Source: JAVBNT01 sp031551355
GTDB taxonomy: Bacteria; Vulcanimicrobiota; CADAWZ01
Direction: 5' to 3'
Assembly: GCA_031551355.1 (NCBI GenBank)
Contig: JAVBNT010000036.1
Location: 18,825-82,824, forward strand
DNA: 64,000 bases
Shown here: positions 39,632 through 48,363 of the stretch, piece after piece
How positions within the stretch are numbered: position 1 is the first letter of the stretch
Layout of the letters: each line of letters starts with the position of its first letter
Program-made: the position numbers and the translations under genes
The notes under the pieces: generated by a model
Told to the model about the DNA's origin: nothing
The model's input: the letters and a program-made list of their open reading frames with translations, nothing else
Database searches by the model: none

Positions 39632-40465
39632 ATGCCAGTAAAAGTATTCAAACCCACTTCAGCAGGAAGAAGGTTTATGACGGTATCTGATTTCTCCGAC
39701 ATAACACGTTCGGAATCGGAAAAAAGTCTAGTTGTTAGCCTTAATAAATCAGGTGGCCGCAATAACCAGGGAAGAGTGACTTCCAGGGCAAGAGGCGGCG
39801 GCGTAAAACGTCGTTACAGAATTATTGACTGGAAGCGTGAAAAGGATAATATCCCGGCAAAGGTAGCTTCTGTTGAGTATGATCCTAACAGAACAGCCAG
39901 AATAGCTTTGCTTCATTATGCCGACGGAGAAAAAAGATATGTATTATGTCCTCTCGGAATAAAGGTCGGGGATGTATTGATGTCCGGAGAAAAAATCGAC
40001 ATAAAGCCTGGAAATTGTATGCCTATCAGAGACATTCCGGTCGGAACATTGGTTCATAATATAGAGCTTCTCGTAGGAAGAGGAGCGCAGATGGTTAGAT
40101 CTGCCGGTGCAGCTGCACAGGTTCTTGCCAAAGAAGGCAAATATGCCCATTTAAGACTTCCTTCAGGTGAGGTTCGTCTTGTAAATACAGCCTGTAGAGC
40201 AACAATCGGTCAGGTTGGCAATGTGGAGCATGAAAACATCAGTATCGGTAAGGCCGGTCGTTCAAGATGGCTTGGTAAACGTCCGCAAACCAGAGGCGTT
40301 GCCACTAACCCGTGTGATCATCCGCACGGCGGCGGTGAGGCAAGGTCAACTCCCGGAAGACCCAGTTGCACTCCTTGGGGTAAGCCTGCTTATGGTCATA
40401 AGACCAGAAAGAATAAGAGAGCAAACTGGATGATAGTCAGAAGAAGAGATCAAAAGGGAGGTTAG
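39632..40465 (+). CDS. rplB: Ribosomal protein L2
   Basis: 277 aa with GGAGGAGG upstream. SGGRNNQGRVTSRARGGGVK near the start and NPCDHPHGGGEARSTPGRP near the end carry the conserved His of the peptidyl-transferase neighbourhood. Confidence 0.98.
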   Translation: MPVKVFKPTSAGRRFMTVSDFSDITRSESEKSLVVSLNKSGGRNNQGRVTSRARGGGVKRRYRIIDWKREKDNIPAKVASVEYDPNRTARIALLHYADGEKRYVLCPLGIKVGDVLMSGEKIDIKPGNCMPIRDIPVGTLVHNIELLVGRGAQMVRSAGAAAQVLAKEGKYAHLRLPSGEVRLVNTACRATIGQVGNVEHENISIGKAGRSRWLGKRPQTRGVATNPCDHPHGGGEARSTPGRPSCTPWGKPAYGHKTRKNKRANWMIVRRRDQKGG

Positions 40466-40471
40466 TCGGCT

Positions 40472-40756
40472 GTGTCAAGATCAGTAAAAAAAGGTCCATA
40501 TGTGGACAAAAATTTAGAAAAGAAAATTGACGCCCTTAACACAAAGGGCGAAAAGAAAGTTGTAAAAACCTGGGCTCGTGCCTGCACTATAATTCCTGAA
40601 ATGATTGGTCATACAATTGCTGTTCATGACGGCAAAAAACATGTGCCGGTTTATGTAACGGATCAGATGGTCGGTCACAAACTGGGAGAATTTGCAGTCA
40701 CAAGGTATTACAGAGGTCATGGTAGTAAGGCGGAGCGTTCCAGCTCCCTTAAGTAG
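40472..40756 (+). CDS. rpsS: Ribosomal protein S19
   Basis: 94 aa from a GTG. SRSVKKGPYVDKNLEKKI and MIGHTIAVHDGKKHVPVYVT are conserved; KLGEFAVTRYYRGHG follows. It binds the 16S head. Confidence 0.97.
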   Translation: MSRSVKKGPYVDKNLEKKIDALNTKGEKKVVKTWARACTIIPEMIGHTIAVHDGKKHVPVYVTDQMVGHKLGEFAVTRYYRGHGSKAERSSSLK

Positions 40757-40809
40757 GCTCTTTCCAATATTGTGGATTGGGCAAAGACTTGAAAGGGAAA
40801 TAAATTGCG

Positions 40810-41202
40810 ATGGATACTAAAAAGAGTAAGAAACAGGAAAATGCAGCTACAGACTCCAGAGAAGTGAGAGCTGTCGCTAAATACGTCAGAACTGCTCCAA
40901 GAAAATTGAGGCTCGTAATTGATATCGTGCGCGGTAAGGAAGTTAAGGATGCGCTTACCATTCTCAAATTCACACCTCAGCGTGCAGCCCGTGTTCTTGA
41001 AAAAGTTCTCAACTCTGCAGTTGCTAATGCAGAGAATAATTTCAGAATGGATAAAGATAATTTGTATGTTTACAGAGCATACATTGATCCGGGACCGACG
41101 ATGAAACGTTGGATCCCCCGTGCCCAGGGTAGGGCGAGTGCCATTCACAAAAGAACAAGCCATATAACCTTCGTGGTTAAGGAAAGTAAGGGGGTTAAGT
41201 AA
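40810..41202 (+). CDS. rplV: Ribosomal protein L22
   Basis: 130 aa. AVAKYVRTAPRKLRLVIDIV and the tunnel loop MKRWIPRAQGRASAIHKRTS are intact. A short Lys/Gln-rich N-terminal extension precedes the core. It ends 1 bp before the rpsC start. Confidence 0.97.
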   Translation: MDTKKSKKQENAATDSREVRAVAKYVRTAPRKLRLVIDIVRGKEVKDALTILKFTPQRAARVLEKVLNSAVANAENNFRMDKDNLYVYRAYIDPGPTMKRWIPRAQGRASAIHKRTSHITFVVKESKGVK

Positions 41203-41203
41203 C

Positions 41204-41887
41204 GTGGGTCAGAAAATACATCCTATCGGACTGAGACTTAAAATTACCAGAGGCTGGGACAGCCGTTGGTTTAATGACAGAAGAAAATACTCCGAGTGGC
41301 TTCATGAGGATATTAAGATTCGTAAGTTTGTTTTCTCAAGAATGAAAACTTCAGGCATTTCAAAGGTTGAAATTGAGCGTGCCGACAGAGTCGATGTCAT
41401 CATCAAGACTTCAAAACCGGGACTTGTTATCGGTAAAAAAGGTGCCGGAATTGAAGACCTCAAAAAGTCTTTGAGTAAACTTGTCGGCAAGCCGGTAAAA
41501 GTATCTGTTCATGAGATCAAAAATCCTGAGCTTGAGGCAAGTCTTGTAGCCGAAGCAATCGTAGATCAGCTTATCAGACGCGTTGCGTTCAGAAGAGCTA
41601 TGAAACAGGCGCTTATGAGAACAATGAGAGCCGGAGCTTTGGGAATAAAAGTAGAATGCAGCGGACGTCTCGGCGGTGCTGAAATCGCCAGATCCGAAAG
41701 AGTTTTCGAAGGAAAAGTCCCGCTTCACACTTTGAGAGCTGATATTGATTATGCACATAAAGAGGCCTTTACAACATATGGCCAGCTTGGTGTTAAAGTT
41801 TGGATTTACCGTGGCGATGTGCTTCCGGTGCGTAAGCTTGAGAGAAAAGCTGACGACGGTATTGTCGCTGCAGGCAGGGAGGTTTAG
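41204..41887 (+). CDS. rpsC: Ribosomal protein S3
   Basis: 227 aa from a GTG. The KH domain GXXG loop is VIGKKGAGIEDL, and the C-terminal part has SGRLGGAEIARSE and HTLRADIDYAHKEAFTTYG. It lines the mRNA entry tunnel. Confidence 0.97.
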   Translation: MGQKIHPIGLRLKITRGWDSRWFNDRRKYSEWLHEDIKIRKFVFSRMKTSGISKVEIERADRVDVIIKTSKPGLVIGKKGAGIEDLKKSLSKLVGKPVKVSVHEIKNPELEASLVAEAIVDQLIRRVAFRRAMKQALMRTMRAGALGIKVECSGRLGGAEIARSERVFEGKVPLHTLRADIDYAHKEAFTTYGQLGVKVWIYRGDVLPVRKLERKADDGIVAAGREV

Positions 41888-41891
41888 TTCT

Positions 41892-42335
41892 ATGTTTATG
41901 TTCCTTATGCCTAAAAGGGTTAAATACCGTAAAGTCCACAGAGGACGTATGAAAGGCAAAGCACAAAGAGGTAATTCGCTTGTTCATGGAGAGTTTGCTT
42001 TGCAGACTACGGAGCCTTGCTGGATAACGGACCGTCAGATAGAAGCCGCTCGTGTAGCTATTAACAGGTATATCAAAAGAGGCGGTAAAGTCTGGATCAG
42101 AATATTTCCGGACAAGTCAGTCACTAAGAAACCGGCTGAGACACGTATGGGTAGCGGAAAAGGCTCACCTGATTATTGGGTAGCAGTTGTAAGACCCGGA
42201 AGAGTTCTTTTTGAGCTCGGCGGAGTTGAAAGGGAAGTAGCGCTTGAGGCACTGCGTCTTGCATCACACAAACTGCCTGTAAAAACGAAAGTTTTAGAAC
42301 GTGAAGAAATAGGTGGTGATTCCAATGAAGAATAA
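41892..42335 (+). CDS. rplP: Ribosomal protein L16
   Basis: 147 aa from the ATG at 41892, nine bases after GGGAGG; later in-frame ATGs at 41898 and 41907 (MPKRVKYRK) are alternatives closer to the family norm. RGRMKGKAQRGN, GSGKGSPDYWVAVVRPGR and ALRLASHKLP are conserved. Confidence 0.95.
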   Translation: MFMFLMPKRVKYRKVHRGRMKGKAQRGNSLVHGEFALQTTEPCWITDRQIEAARVAINRYIKRGGKVWIRIFPDKSVTKKPAETRMGSGKGSPDYWVAVVRPGRVLFELGGVEREVALEALRLASHKLPVKTKVLEREEIGGDSNEE

Positions 42336-42534
42336 GGATATGATGAAACAACTTCACGAAATGTCGGAAATGGAGCTTAATGAAAAGCGTAAAGATCTGA
42401 AAGAAGAAATTTTTAACGTCAGATTTAAGCTGGTAACCGACCATGCAGGTGATTTCACGAGAATAAAGTATAACAAACGGCTTATAGCTCGCATTAATAC
42501 AATAATAAGAGAACGTGAGCTTGCCTCCAAGTAA
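42325..42534 (+). CDS. rpmC: Ribosomal protein L29
   Basis: 69 aa from the ATG at 42325, overlapping rplP by 11 bases. MSEMELNEKRKDLKEEIFNV and RIKYNKRLIARINTIIRER are the two L29 helices. Confidence 0.93.
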   Translation: MKNKDMMKQLHEMSEMELNEKRKDLKEEIFNVRFKLVTDHAGDFTRIKYNKRLIARINTIIRERELASK

Positions 42535-42565
42535 AAATGCACCGTAGAGAAGAAGGGGTGTCAAT

Positions 42566-42826
42566 ATGACAGAGATAAGAAACAGAAAAAAAGTCAGGAT
42601 TGGTAAAGTTGTCAGCGACAAAATGGATAAGACAGTCGTTATTCTTTGTGAACGTCAGTTTGCACATCCTGTATACAAAAAAATTATTAAGAGAAAATCA
42701 AAATTTAAAGCTCATGACGAAGCGAATGAGTGCAGAGAAGGCGACACTGTAAGAATAATGGAAACAAGACCTATCAGTAAGGATAAATACTGGAGAGTCG
42801 TGGAGATTCTTGAGCGTCAAAAATAA
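42566..42826 (+). CDS. rpsQ: Ribosomal protein S17
   Basis: 86 aa. RKKVRIGKVVSDKMDKTVVI, the OB fold and RPISKDKYWRVVEIL are conserved. It ends the S10-type part; a hairpin lies before rplN. Confidence 0.96.
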   Translation: MTEIRNRKKVRIGKVVSDKMDKTVVILCERQFAHPVYKKIIKRKSKFKAHDEANECREGDTVRIMETRPISKDKYWRVVEILERQK

Positions 42827-42843
42827 TCTATTTTTTCTATTGC

Positions 42844-42883
42844 AAAGTTTGCTCATACATGTTATTATGTATCTTCAAACTTT
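42844..42883 (+). promoter_or_regulatory. Two-part hairpin between rpsQ and rplN
   Basis: AAAGTTTG pairs with CAAACTTT, and inside, across a 3x3 internal loop, ATACAT pairs with ATGTAT around GTTATT. TGTTACGTAAAA follows. It lies at the S10/spc boundary and could be an autogenous ribosomal-protein site or weak terminator. Confidence 0.5.
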
Positions 42884-42924
42884 TGTTACGTAAAACCTGT
42901 GATAAGGTTATGGAGGAGTAAGCT

Positions 42925-43293
42925 ATGATTCAGCAACAAAGTCGGCTTAGAGTTGCCGATAATTCTGGTGCCAAAGAAATTATGTGTATCAGAGTCAAAA
43001 AAGGTTTTCATCATAAGTTTGCCTACGTGGGAGATATTATTGTTGCCTCCGTAAAGGAAGCAACACCGGGCGCTCCTGTTAAAAAAGGTGATGTTGTTAA
43101 AGCGGTTGTAGTCCGTACAAAACATAAAATCAGAAGAGCAGACGGTTCCTATGTAAGATTCGATGAGAATGCTGCGGTTATAATCAACGATCAACTTAAC
43201 CCCAAAGGCACTCGTATTTTTGGCCCGGTGGCCAGAGAGCTTAGGGATAAGGAATTTATGAAAATATGCTCTCTTGCACCGGAGGTGCTCTGA
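42925..43293 (+). CDS. rplN: Ribosomal protein L14
   Basis: 122 aa. MIQQQSRLRVADNSGAKEIM, the KGDVVKAVVVRT strand and RIFGPVARELRDKEFMKICSL are conserved. First gene of the spc-type segment, after the hairpin. Confidence 0.97.
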   Translation: MIQQQSRLRVADNSGAKEIMCIRVKKGFHHKFAYVGDIIVASVKEATPGAPVKKGDVVKAVVVRTKHKIRRADGSYVRFDENAAVIINDQLNPKGTRIFGPVARELRDKEFMKICSLAPEVL

Positions 43294-43313
43294 GTTTACA
43301 GAGGTGATAAATA

Positions 43314-43667
43314 ATGGCTAATAAGGTTGAGTTAAGAATGAAAGTTAACGTTAGAAAAAACGACACTGTAATGGTCCTTTCCGGTAAAGACAAGGACAAA
43401 AGAGGCAAGGTTGTAAAAGTTCTGCCTGCTGAGGGTAAGGTTGTTGTTGAGGGTGTGAATGTTGTAAAGAAACACAGCAAGCCAAAACCTCCGAAAGTTC
43501 CGCAGGGCGGTATTCTTGAGAAAGCAATGCCTATTGATTCCAGTAAGGTAATGCTTGTATGTGATAAATGTGATAAACCGGTAAGAGTTAAGAAGAGCGT
43601 TTCCTCAGAAGGAGTGCGCATTCGTGTATGCAGAAAATGCGGCGAGCAGATAAAGGCCAGTTATTAA
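43314..43667 (+). CDS. rplX: Ribosomal protein L24
   Basis: 117 aa. The KOW motif is VMVLSGKDKDKRGKVVKVLP. A C-terminal ribbon CDKC ... CRKC could bind zinc. It starts 50S assembly at the 5' end of 23S rRNA. Confidence 0.95.
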   Translation: MANKVELRMKVNVRKNDTVMVLSGKDKDKRGKVVKVLPAEGKVVVEGVNVVKKHSKPKPPKVPQGGILEKAMPIDSSKVMLVCDKCDKPVRVKKSVSSEGVRIRVCRKCGEQIKASY

Positions 43668-43718
43668 TTTTAACGGTTTGTTTTTAGAACCGAGAAACTT
43701 GTCGGAAGGTGAATTGTA

Positions 43719-44261
43719 ATGCTTAGACTTAAAGAGAAATATAATAAAGAAGTTTTGCCTCGTATGATGGAAAAATTTCAATATACAAATGTAAATATGG
43801 CGCCTAAACTTGAGAAAGTTGTTATCAGTATGGGTATTGGTGAAGCGATTGCCAATCCTAAAGTTCTGGATAACGCTGTAGAAGATCTGAAACAGATCGT
43901 CGGTCAGGCACCGGTTGTTACAAAAGCTAAAAAATCTGTTGCGGCATTTAAGCTTCGTGAGGGAGCTAAAATCGGATGTAAGGTAACTTTAAGAGGCCTG
44001 AAGATGTATATCTTTCTTGATAAGCTTTTTAACGTTGTTCTTCCGCGTATCCGCGATTTCAGAGGTTTGTCCGCCAAGTCTTTTGACGGCAGAGGCAACT
44101 ATGCCTTTGGTCTTAAAGAGCAGATCATATTTCCTGAGATGGAATATGATAAGGTGGATAAAATCAGAGGTATGGACATAAATATAGTCACTACCGCCAA
44201 AACAGATGAGGAATCCCGTCATTTTCTTAAATTAATGGGATGTCCTTTAAAAGAGAGTTAA
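43719..44261 (+). CDS. rplE: Ribosomal protein L5
   Basis: 180 aa. VVISMGIGEA, the GCKVTLRG strand, RDFRGLSAKSFDGRGNYAFG and IRGMDINIVTTAKTDEES are conserved. It binds 5S rRNA. Confidence 0.97.
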   Translation: MLRLKEKYNKEVLPRMMEKFQYTNVNMAPKLEKVVISMGIGEAIANPKVLDNAVEDLKQIVGQAPVVTKAKKSVAAFKLREGAKIGCKVTLRGLKMYIFLDKLFNVVLPRIRDFRGLSAKSFDGRGNYAFGLKEQIIFPEMEYDKVDKIRGMDINIVTTAKTDEESRHFLKLMGCPLKES

Positions 44262-44297
44262 TAAAATTTTTGAGAAATAAACAAGGGGGAGGGTCAG

Positions 44298-44483
44298 ATG
44301 GCAAGAACAGCTATGATTGTAAAAGCAAACAGACAACCGAAATTTGCGGTTCGTCAGGTAAATCGCTGTCAAGTTTGCGGCAGACCGAAAGCTTACCTGC
44401 GTAAGTTTGCTATGTGCAGAATCTGTTTCAGAACGATTGCTCACCGCGGAGAAATTCCGGGCGTAACCAAATCGAGCTGGTAG
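44298..44483 (+). CDS. rpsZ: Ribosomal protein S14, zinc type
   Basis: 61 aa, the short C+ form with C24, C27, C40 and C43 (CQVC ... CRIC). This form is typical of Firmicutes and several deep lineages, unlike the zinc-free long S14 of enterics. A GGCCGG-CTGA-CCGGCC hairpin (44495-44510) follows before rpsH. Confidence 0.95.
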   Translation: MARTAMIVKANRQPKFAVRQVNRCQVCGRPKAYLRKFAMCRICFRTIAHRGEIPGVTKSSW

Positions 44484-44541
44484 TTTTAATATTAGGCCGG
44501 CTGACCGGCCCGCTTTAATTTAGTAGTTGGAGGAAGATTGT

Positions 44542-44946
44542 ATGGCAATGACAGATCCCATTGCTGATATGTTCACCCGTATAAGAAATGCAAACACCGC
44601 TCATCATGAACAAGTGGATGTCCCTGCTTCTAAAATAAAAGAACATATTGCAAAGATTTTTAAAGAAGAGGGTTTTATTAATGATTTTCAGGTCATAAAC
44701 CCGCAGGGAGCAGCCCAGGGAGTCATCAGAATAAAGATGAAATACGGCCCTAATCGCGAAAGAGTTATTTCAGGTATAAAAAGAGTCAGTAAACCTGGCT
44801 TAAGAGTATATAAAGCATCCGATGAAGTTCCGAGGATATTCAATGGACTTGGCTTGGCTATACTGTCGACATCAAAAGGTGTTATGACCGGTAAAAGCGC
44901 TAAATCCAATGGTGTCGGCGGAGAAGTTCTCGGATACGTATGGTAA
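44542..44946 (+). CDS. rpsH: Ribosomal protein S8
   Basis: 134 aa from the ATG at 44542 with GGAGGA upstream; a TTG five codons earlier overlaps that site. MTDPIADMFTRIRNAN, GVMTGKSAKSNGVGGEVLGYVW are conserved. S8 is the classic spc-operon autoregulator; the hairpin just upstream of this gene could be its site here. Confidence 0.96.
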   Translation: MAMTDPIADMFTRIRNANTAHHEQVDVPASKIKEHIAKIFKEEGFINDFQVINPQGAAQGVIRIKMKYGPNRERVISGIKRVSKPGLRVYKASDEVPRIFNGLGLAILSTSKGVMTGKSAKSNGVGGEVLGYVW

Positions 44947-44963
44947 TCAAGGAGGAGTAGAAA

Positions 44964-45521
44964 ATGTCCAGAATTGGTAAAGCTCCTATAACAATTCCCT
45001 CAAGCGTTACGGTAACGGTTGGAGAACGTAATCTGGTTAAGGTAAAAGGTGCCAAAGGCGAACTTTCCAGAGAATTCCATCCGGATATGAAGATAGCTGT
45101 TGACAACGGAACTCTTACCGTTGAGCGTCCTTCGGATTCAAAATCCCACAGATCTCTTCATGGCCTGACAAGATCTCTTTTAAACAACATGGTTGTCGGA
45201 GTTTCTGCGGGGTTTGAGAAAGAGCTTCATTTAGTCGGAGTAGGTTATAAAATTGTCAAGCAGGGTGAAGGAATCCAGATTTCCTGTGGTTTTTCCCATC
45301 CGGTAGATATTGCACCTATAAAAGGCATATCGTTTGATGTAGAGACTGAAAAAGGTGTTATCAAGCTAAAAATAAAAGGCATTGACAGACAGCAAATCGG
45401 TCAGATTGCTGCCGATATCAGAATTATAAGACCGCCGGAACCGTATAAGGGTAAAGGCTTCAAGTATTCTGACGAAGTTATTGTCAGAAAACTTGGCAAG
45501 GCTGGAAAAACCGGCAAATAG
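44964..45521 (+). CDS. rplF: Ribosomal protein L6
   Basis: 185 aa. MSRIGKAPITIPSSVTVTV, the FSHPV strand, and KGIDRQQIGQIAADIR ... RPPEPYKGKGFKYSDE are conserved. Confidence 0.97.
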   Translation: MSRIGKAPITIPSSVTVTVGERNLVKVKGAKGELSREFHPDMKIAVDNGTLTVERPSDSKSHRSLHGLTRSLLNNMVVGVSAGFEKELHLVGVGYKIVKQGEGIQISCGFSHPVDIAPIKGISFDVETEKGVIKLKIKGIDRQQIGQIAADIRIIRPPEPYKGKGFKYSDEVIVRKLGKAGKTGK

Positions 45522-45550
45522 TTGTAGATGATTAAGCGAGGGACTATAAA

Positions 45551-45910
45551 ATGATTGAGAAAACTTCCCGTAATTTTTTAAGACAGAGAAGACACACAAG
45601 GCTTCGTAAGAAAGTTTCCGGAACGAATGAAATTCCGCGTCTTTCAGTATACAGAAGCTTGAAGCATGTTTACGCTCAGCTCATAGATGATAATGAAGGC
45701 AAGACTTTGCTTGCTGCAAGTTCCTTGGAAAAAGGATTCGATGCTTCCGGCAATATGACCGAAAAAGCTAAAAAGGTCGGAAGCTTGCTTGCAGGCCGTA
45801 TGAAAGAAAAATCAATGGATACATTGGTTTTTGATCGCGGCGGCTACAAGTATCATGGAAGGATTGCTGCCTTGGCTGATAGTATGCGTGAAGCTGGCAT
45901 TCAATTCTAA
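45551..45910 (+). CDS. rplR: Ribosomal protein L18
   Basis: 119 aa. RQRRHTRLRKKVSGTNEIPR and LVFDRGGYKYHGRIAALADS are conserved. It binds 5S rRNA together with L5. Confidence 0.97.
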   Translation: MIEKTSRNFLRQRRHTRLRKKVSGTNEIPRLSVYRSLKHVYAQLIDDNEGKTLLAASSLEKGFDASGNMTEKAKKVGSLLAGRMKEKSMDTLVFDRGGYKYHGRIAALADSMREAGIQF

Positions 45911-45923
45911 TTTGGAGGAAACA

Positions 45924-46424
45924 ATGGCAAGGATAGATACAGGAGATAAAGAGTTTACAGAAACTGTTGTAAAACTCAACAGAGTAGCTAAAGTGGTGAA
46001 GGGCGGAAAGAGATTTTCTTTCAGCGCGCTTGTTGTAGTCGGTAATGGAGAAGGCAGCGTAGGCGCAGGTCTGGGCAAAGCCGGAGAAGTTCCCGAGGCA
46101 ATTCGCAAAGGTGCTGAAGAAGCAAAGAAAAACCTTATATCCGTTCCGATTTTGGGAACGACTATACCCCATGAAACTACGGTAAAGTTTGGAGCAGCCA
46201 AGGTTATGCTTAAACCGGCGGCACCCGGAACCGGAGTTATCGCAGGCGGTGCTGTCCGTGCCGTTGTTACTCAGGCCGGAATCAAGGATATTTTGACCAA
46301 ATCCCTTGGTTCTGATAATGCGATAAACATTGTTTATTGTACAATAAAAGCGCTCAAAGAACTTAAAAGAGCCGATGAGGTTGCAAAACTTCGCGGAAAG
46401 TCATTGAGTGAGCTTTTGCAGTAA
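45924..46424 (+). CDS. rpsE: Ribosomal protein S5
   Basis: 166 aa from the ATG at 45924, with TTGGAGGAA upstream, the family norm. The dsRBD-like FTETVVKLNRVAKVVKGGKR and GVIAGGAVRAVVTQAGI are conserved. rpmD (L30) would normally follow but only 43 bp separate it from rplO. Confidence 0.97.
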   Translation: MARIDTGDKEFTETVVKLNRVAKVVKGGKRFSFSALVVVGNGEGSVGAGLGKAGEVPEAIRKGAEEAKKNLISVPILGTTIPHETTVKFGAAKVMLKPAAPGTGVIAGGAVRAVVTQAGIKDILTKSLGSDNAINIVYCTIKALKELKRADEVAKLRGKSLSELLQ

Positions 46425-46467
46425 TACATGCTGTAATAAAAGAGGATATTGAAAGGGGATTACTCCT

Positions 46468-46908
46468 ATGCATTTGACAGATTTGTATCCAGCAGTGGAT
46501 TCTACAAAAAAACGTAAAAGAGTAGGCAGAGGCGGATGTCATGGTAAAACTGCCTGCCGTGGAGAAAATGGTCAGAGAAGCCGCTCCGGCGGTACAAAAG
46601 CCCCGGGTTTTGAGGGCGGTCAGACTCCTTGGTATAGAAGATTACCGAAGTTTAAAGGTTTTAAAAATCACTTTAAAACCAATTATACTCTGGTAACATT
46701 GGATCTTCTTGAGCAGTGTGCTCAGGATTCACAGATTGTTACTCCTGAATATCTTTATTCGGAGGGATATATCAGAAACCTGAAGAACCCGATAAAAGTT
46801 CTGGCAAACGGAACAATATCAAAACCTGTAACCGTAAAACTTCACAAATTTACTAAAACTGCTCAGGACGCGATAGAGAAGGTCGGCGGCAAAATTGAGG
46901 TGATCTGA
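46468..46908 (+). CDS. rplO: Ribosomal protein L15
   Basis: 146 aa. KRKRVGRGGCHGKTACRG and GFEGGQTPWYRRLPKFKGF are conserved. It ends 1 bp before the secY start. Confidence 0.97.
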   Translation: MHLTDLYPAVDSTKKRKRVGRGGCHGKTACRGENGQRSRSGGTKAPGFEGGQTPWYRRLPKFKGFKNHFKTNYTLVTLDLLEQCAQDSQIVTPEYLYSEGYIRNLKNPIKVLANGTISKPVTVKLHKFTKTAQDAIEKVGGKIEVI

Positions 46909-46909
46909 C

Positions 46910-48220
46910 ATGGGATCATTTCTTGCTGCTTTAAACGATAAGGATTTAAGATCCAGACTTACTTATGTAGCATTAGGCTTTGTAGCCTTTGTTATTATTG
47001 TTCACGTCTCCGTTCCTGGAATAAATAAGGAAGTATGGCAGAAGCTTTTGCATAACAGAGAGCTTTTTGCGTTTTTGGGAATGTTTACCGGCGGTGCTCT
47101 TGATAACTTTTCAATAGCGGCAATGGGCATAACTCCTTATATTAATGCTTCGATTATTATGCAGCTGCTTACCGTTGTGGTGCCGAAACTGCATGAATAT
47201 CAGAAGGAAGGCGGCGAACTGGGACGCAGAAAAATTAACCAGTATGTCCGTTATCTGACAATGGCATTGGCGTTTATACAGGCATCGGTTATGGTTGTAA
47301 GTCTTATGAGATATAAGCTGCCCGGTACTGCCGGAGCTATATTCCATTACAGTAGTCCGATGTATGCCATTCTTGTGATACTTGCCCTTACGGCAGGAAC
47401 GGCTACACTTGTGTGGCTTGGCGAGCGTATCACCGAAAAAGGTATCGGCAACGGAACTTCAATGATTATTTTCGCCGGTATTGTTTTGAGATACCCGGAT
47501 TATCTGATGAGAACTTTGGAGTATGGAAAGGTCGTTGAAAATCCGACTGTATATTGGTTAAGACTTTTGTTTTTCCTTGTTGTGACACTGGCATTGATTG
47601 TGTTTATCATTTGTCTTACGCAGGGAATCAGGAAAGTTCCGGTTCAGTATGCCAAGAGAGTTGTCGGAAGGCGTGTTATGGGCGGCCAGAATACATATAT
47701 ACCTATTAAGGTAAATAATTCAGGCGTTATCTCGATTATTTTTGCGATATCGGTTCTGTATCTGCCGACGACATTTACTCAGTTTGTTCAACTGCAGGGC
47801 GGGCCTGCAGCCGGTTTTGCAAACTTTATAAATAATGTGTTTAACCCGCACCACTGGTTCTACAATTTGTGTTATCTGCTTCTGGTAATTTTCTTTACTT
47901 ACTTTTATTCGGCAATTACGTTTAATATTTCCGATGTAGCGGATAATATGAAAAAGAACGGTGGCTTTGTTCCCGGTATACGCCCCGGTAAGGCAACTGT
48001 TGAGTATCTTGACAAGATTATGAGCAGAATAACATTTATATCGGCGATAGCACTTGGTTTTATTGCCATAGCTCCTAATTTTGTAATGCAGATGACAGGG
48101 GTGACCAGCTTCTATCTTGGAAGTACTTCACTGCTGATTATCGTCGGTGTTGCTCTTGATACGATGCAGCAGATTGAAGCCAGAGTGGTAATGAAAAATT
48201 ACCAGGGCTTCATGAAGTAA
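46910..48220 (+). CDS. secY: Preprotein translocase subunit SecY
   Basis: 436 aa with about ten membrane helices. GGALDNFSIAAMGITPYINASII, the RKINQYVRYLTMALAFIQA loop, GERITEKGIGNGTS, the cytosolic QYAKRVVGRRVMGGQNTYIPIKVN loop that binds SecA or the ribosome, and KKNGGFVPGIRPGKATVEYL are conserved. It is the core channel for protein export. It is coupled to rplO and leads to adk after a 143-bp gap. Confidence 0.97.
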   Translation: MGSFLAALNDKDLRSRLTYVALGFVAFVIIVHVSVPGINKEVWQKLLHNRELFAFLGMFTGGALDNFSIAAMGITPYINASIIMQLLTVVVPKLHEYQKEGGELGRRKINQYVRYLTMALAFIQASVMVVSLMRYKLPGTAGAIFHYSSPMYAILVILALTAGTATLVWLGERITEKGIGNGTSMIIFAGIVLRYPDYLMRTLEYGKVVENPTVYWLRLLFFLVVTLALIVFIICLTQGIRKVPVQYAKRVVGRRVMGGQNTYIPIKVNNSGVISIIFAISVLYLPTTFTQFVQLQGGPAAGFANFINNVFNPHHWFYNLCYLLLVIFFTYFYSAITFNISDVADNMKKNGGFVPGIRPGKATVEYLDKIMSRITFISAIALGFIAIAPNFVMQMTGVTSFYLGSTSLLIIVGVALDTMQQIEARVVMKNYQGFMK

Positions 48221-48320
48221 ATTTGTTGAAAATTGCGGGCATGGAATGCTATACAATTGGTGTCCTTTGTTTTTAACAAACTTACGATAAAGAGATTTTA
48301 AATAACAATAATTTTCGGCA

Positions 48321-48339
48321 GGGCAAGCAATGCTTGCCC
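48321..48339. other. Hairpin in the secY-adk gap
   Basis: GGGCAAGC-AAT-GCTTGCCC, a perfect 8-bp stem 24 bases before adk. No T-run follows, so it may be a stability element or a dispersed repeat rather than a terminator. Confidence 0.45.
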
Positions 48340-48363
48340 CGCTCTTATCTAAAGAGGTTTTTA

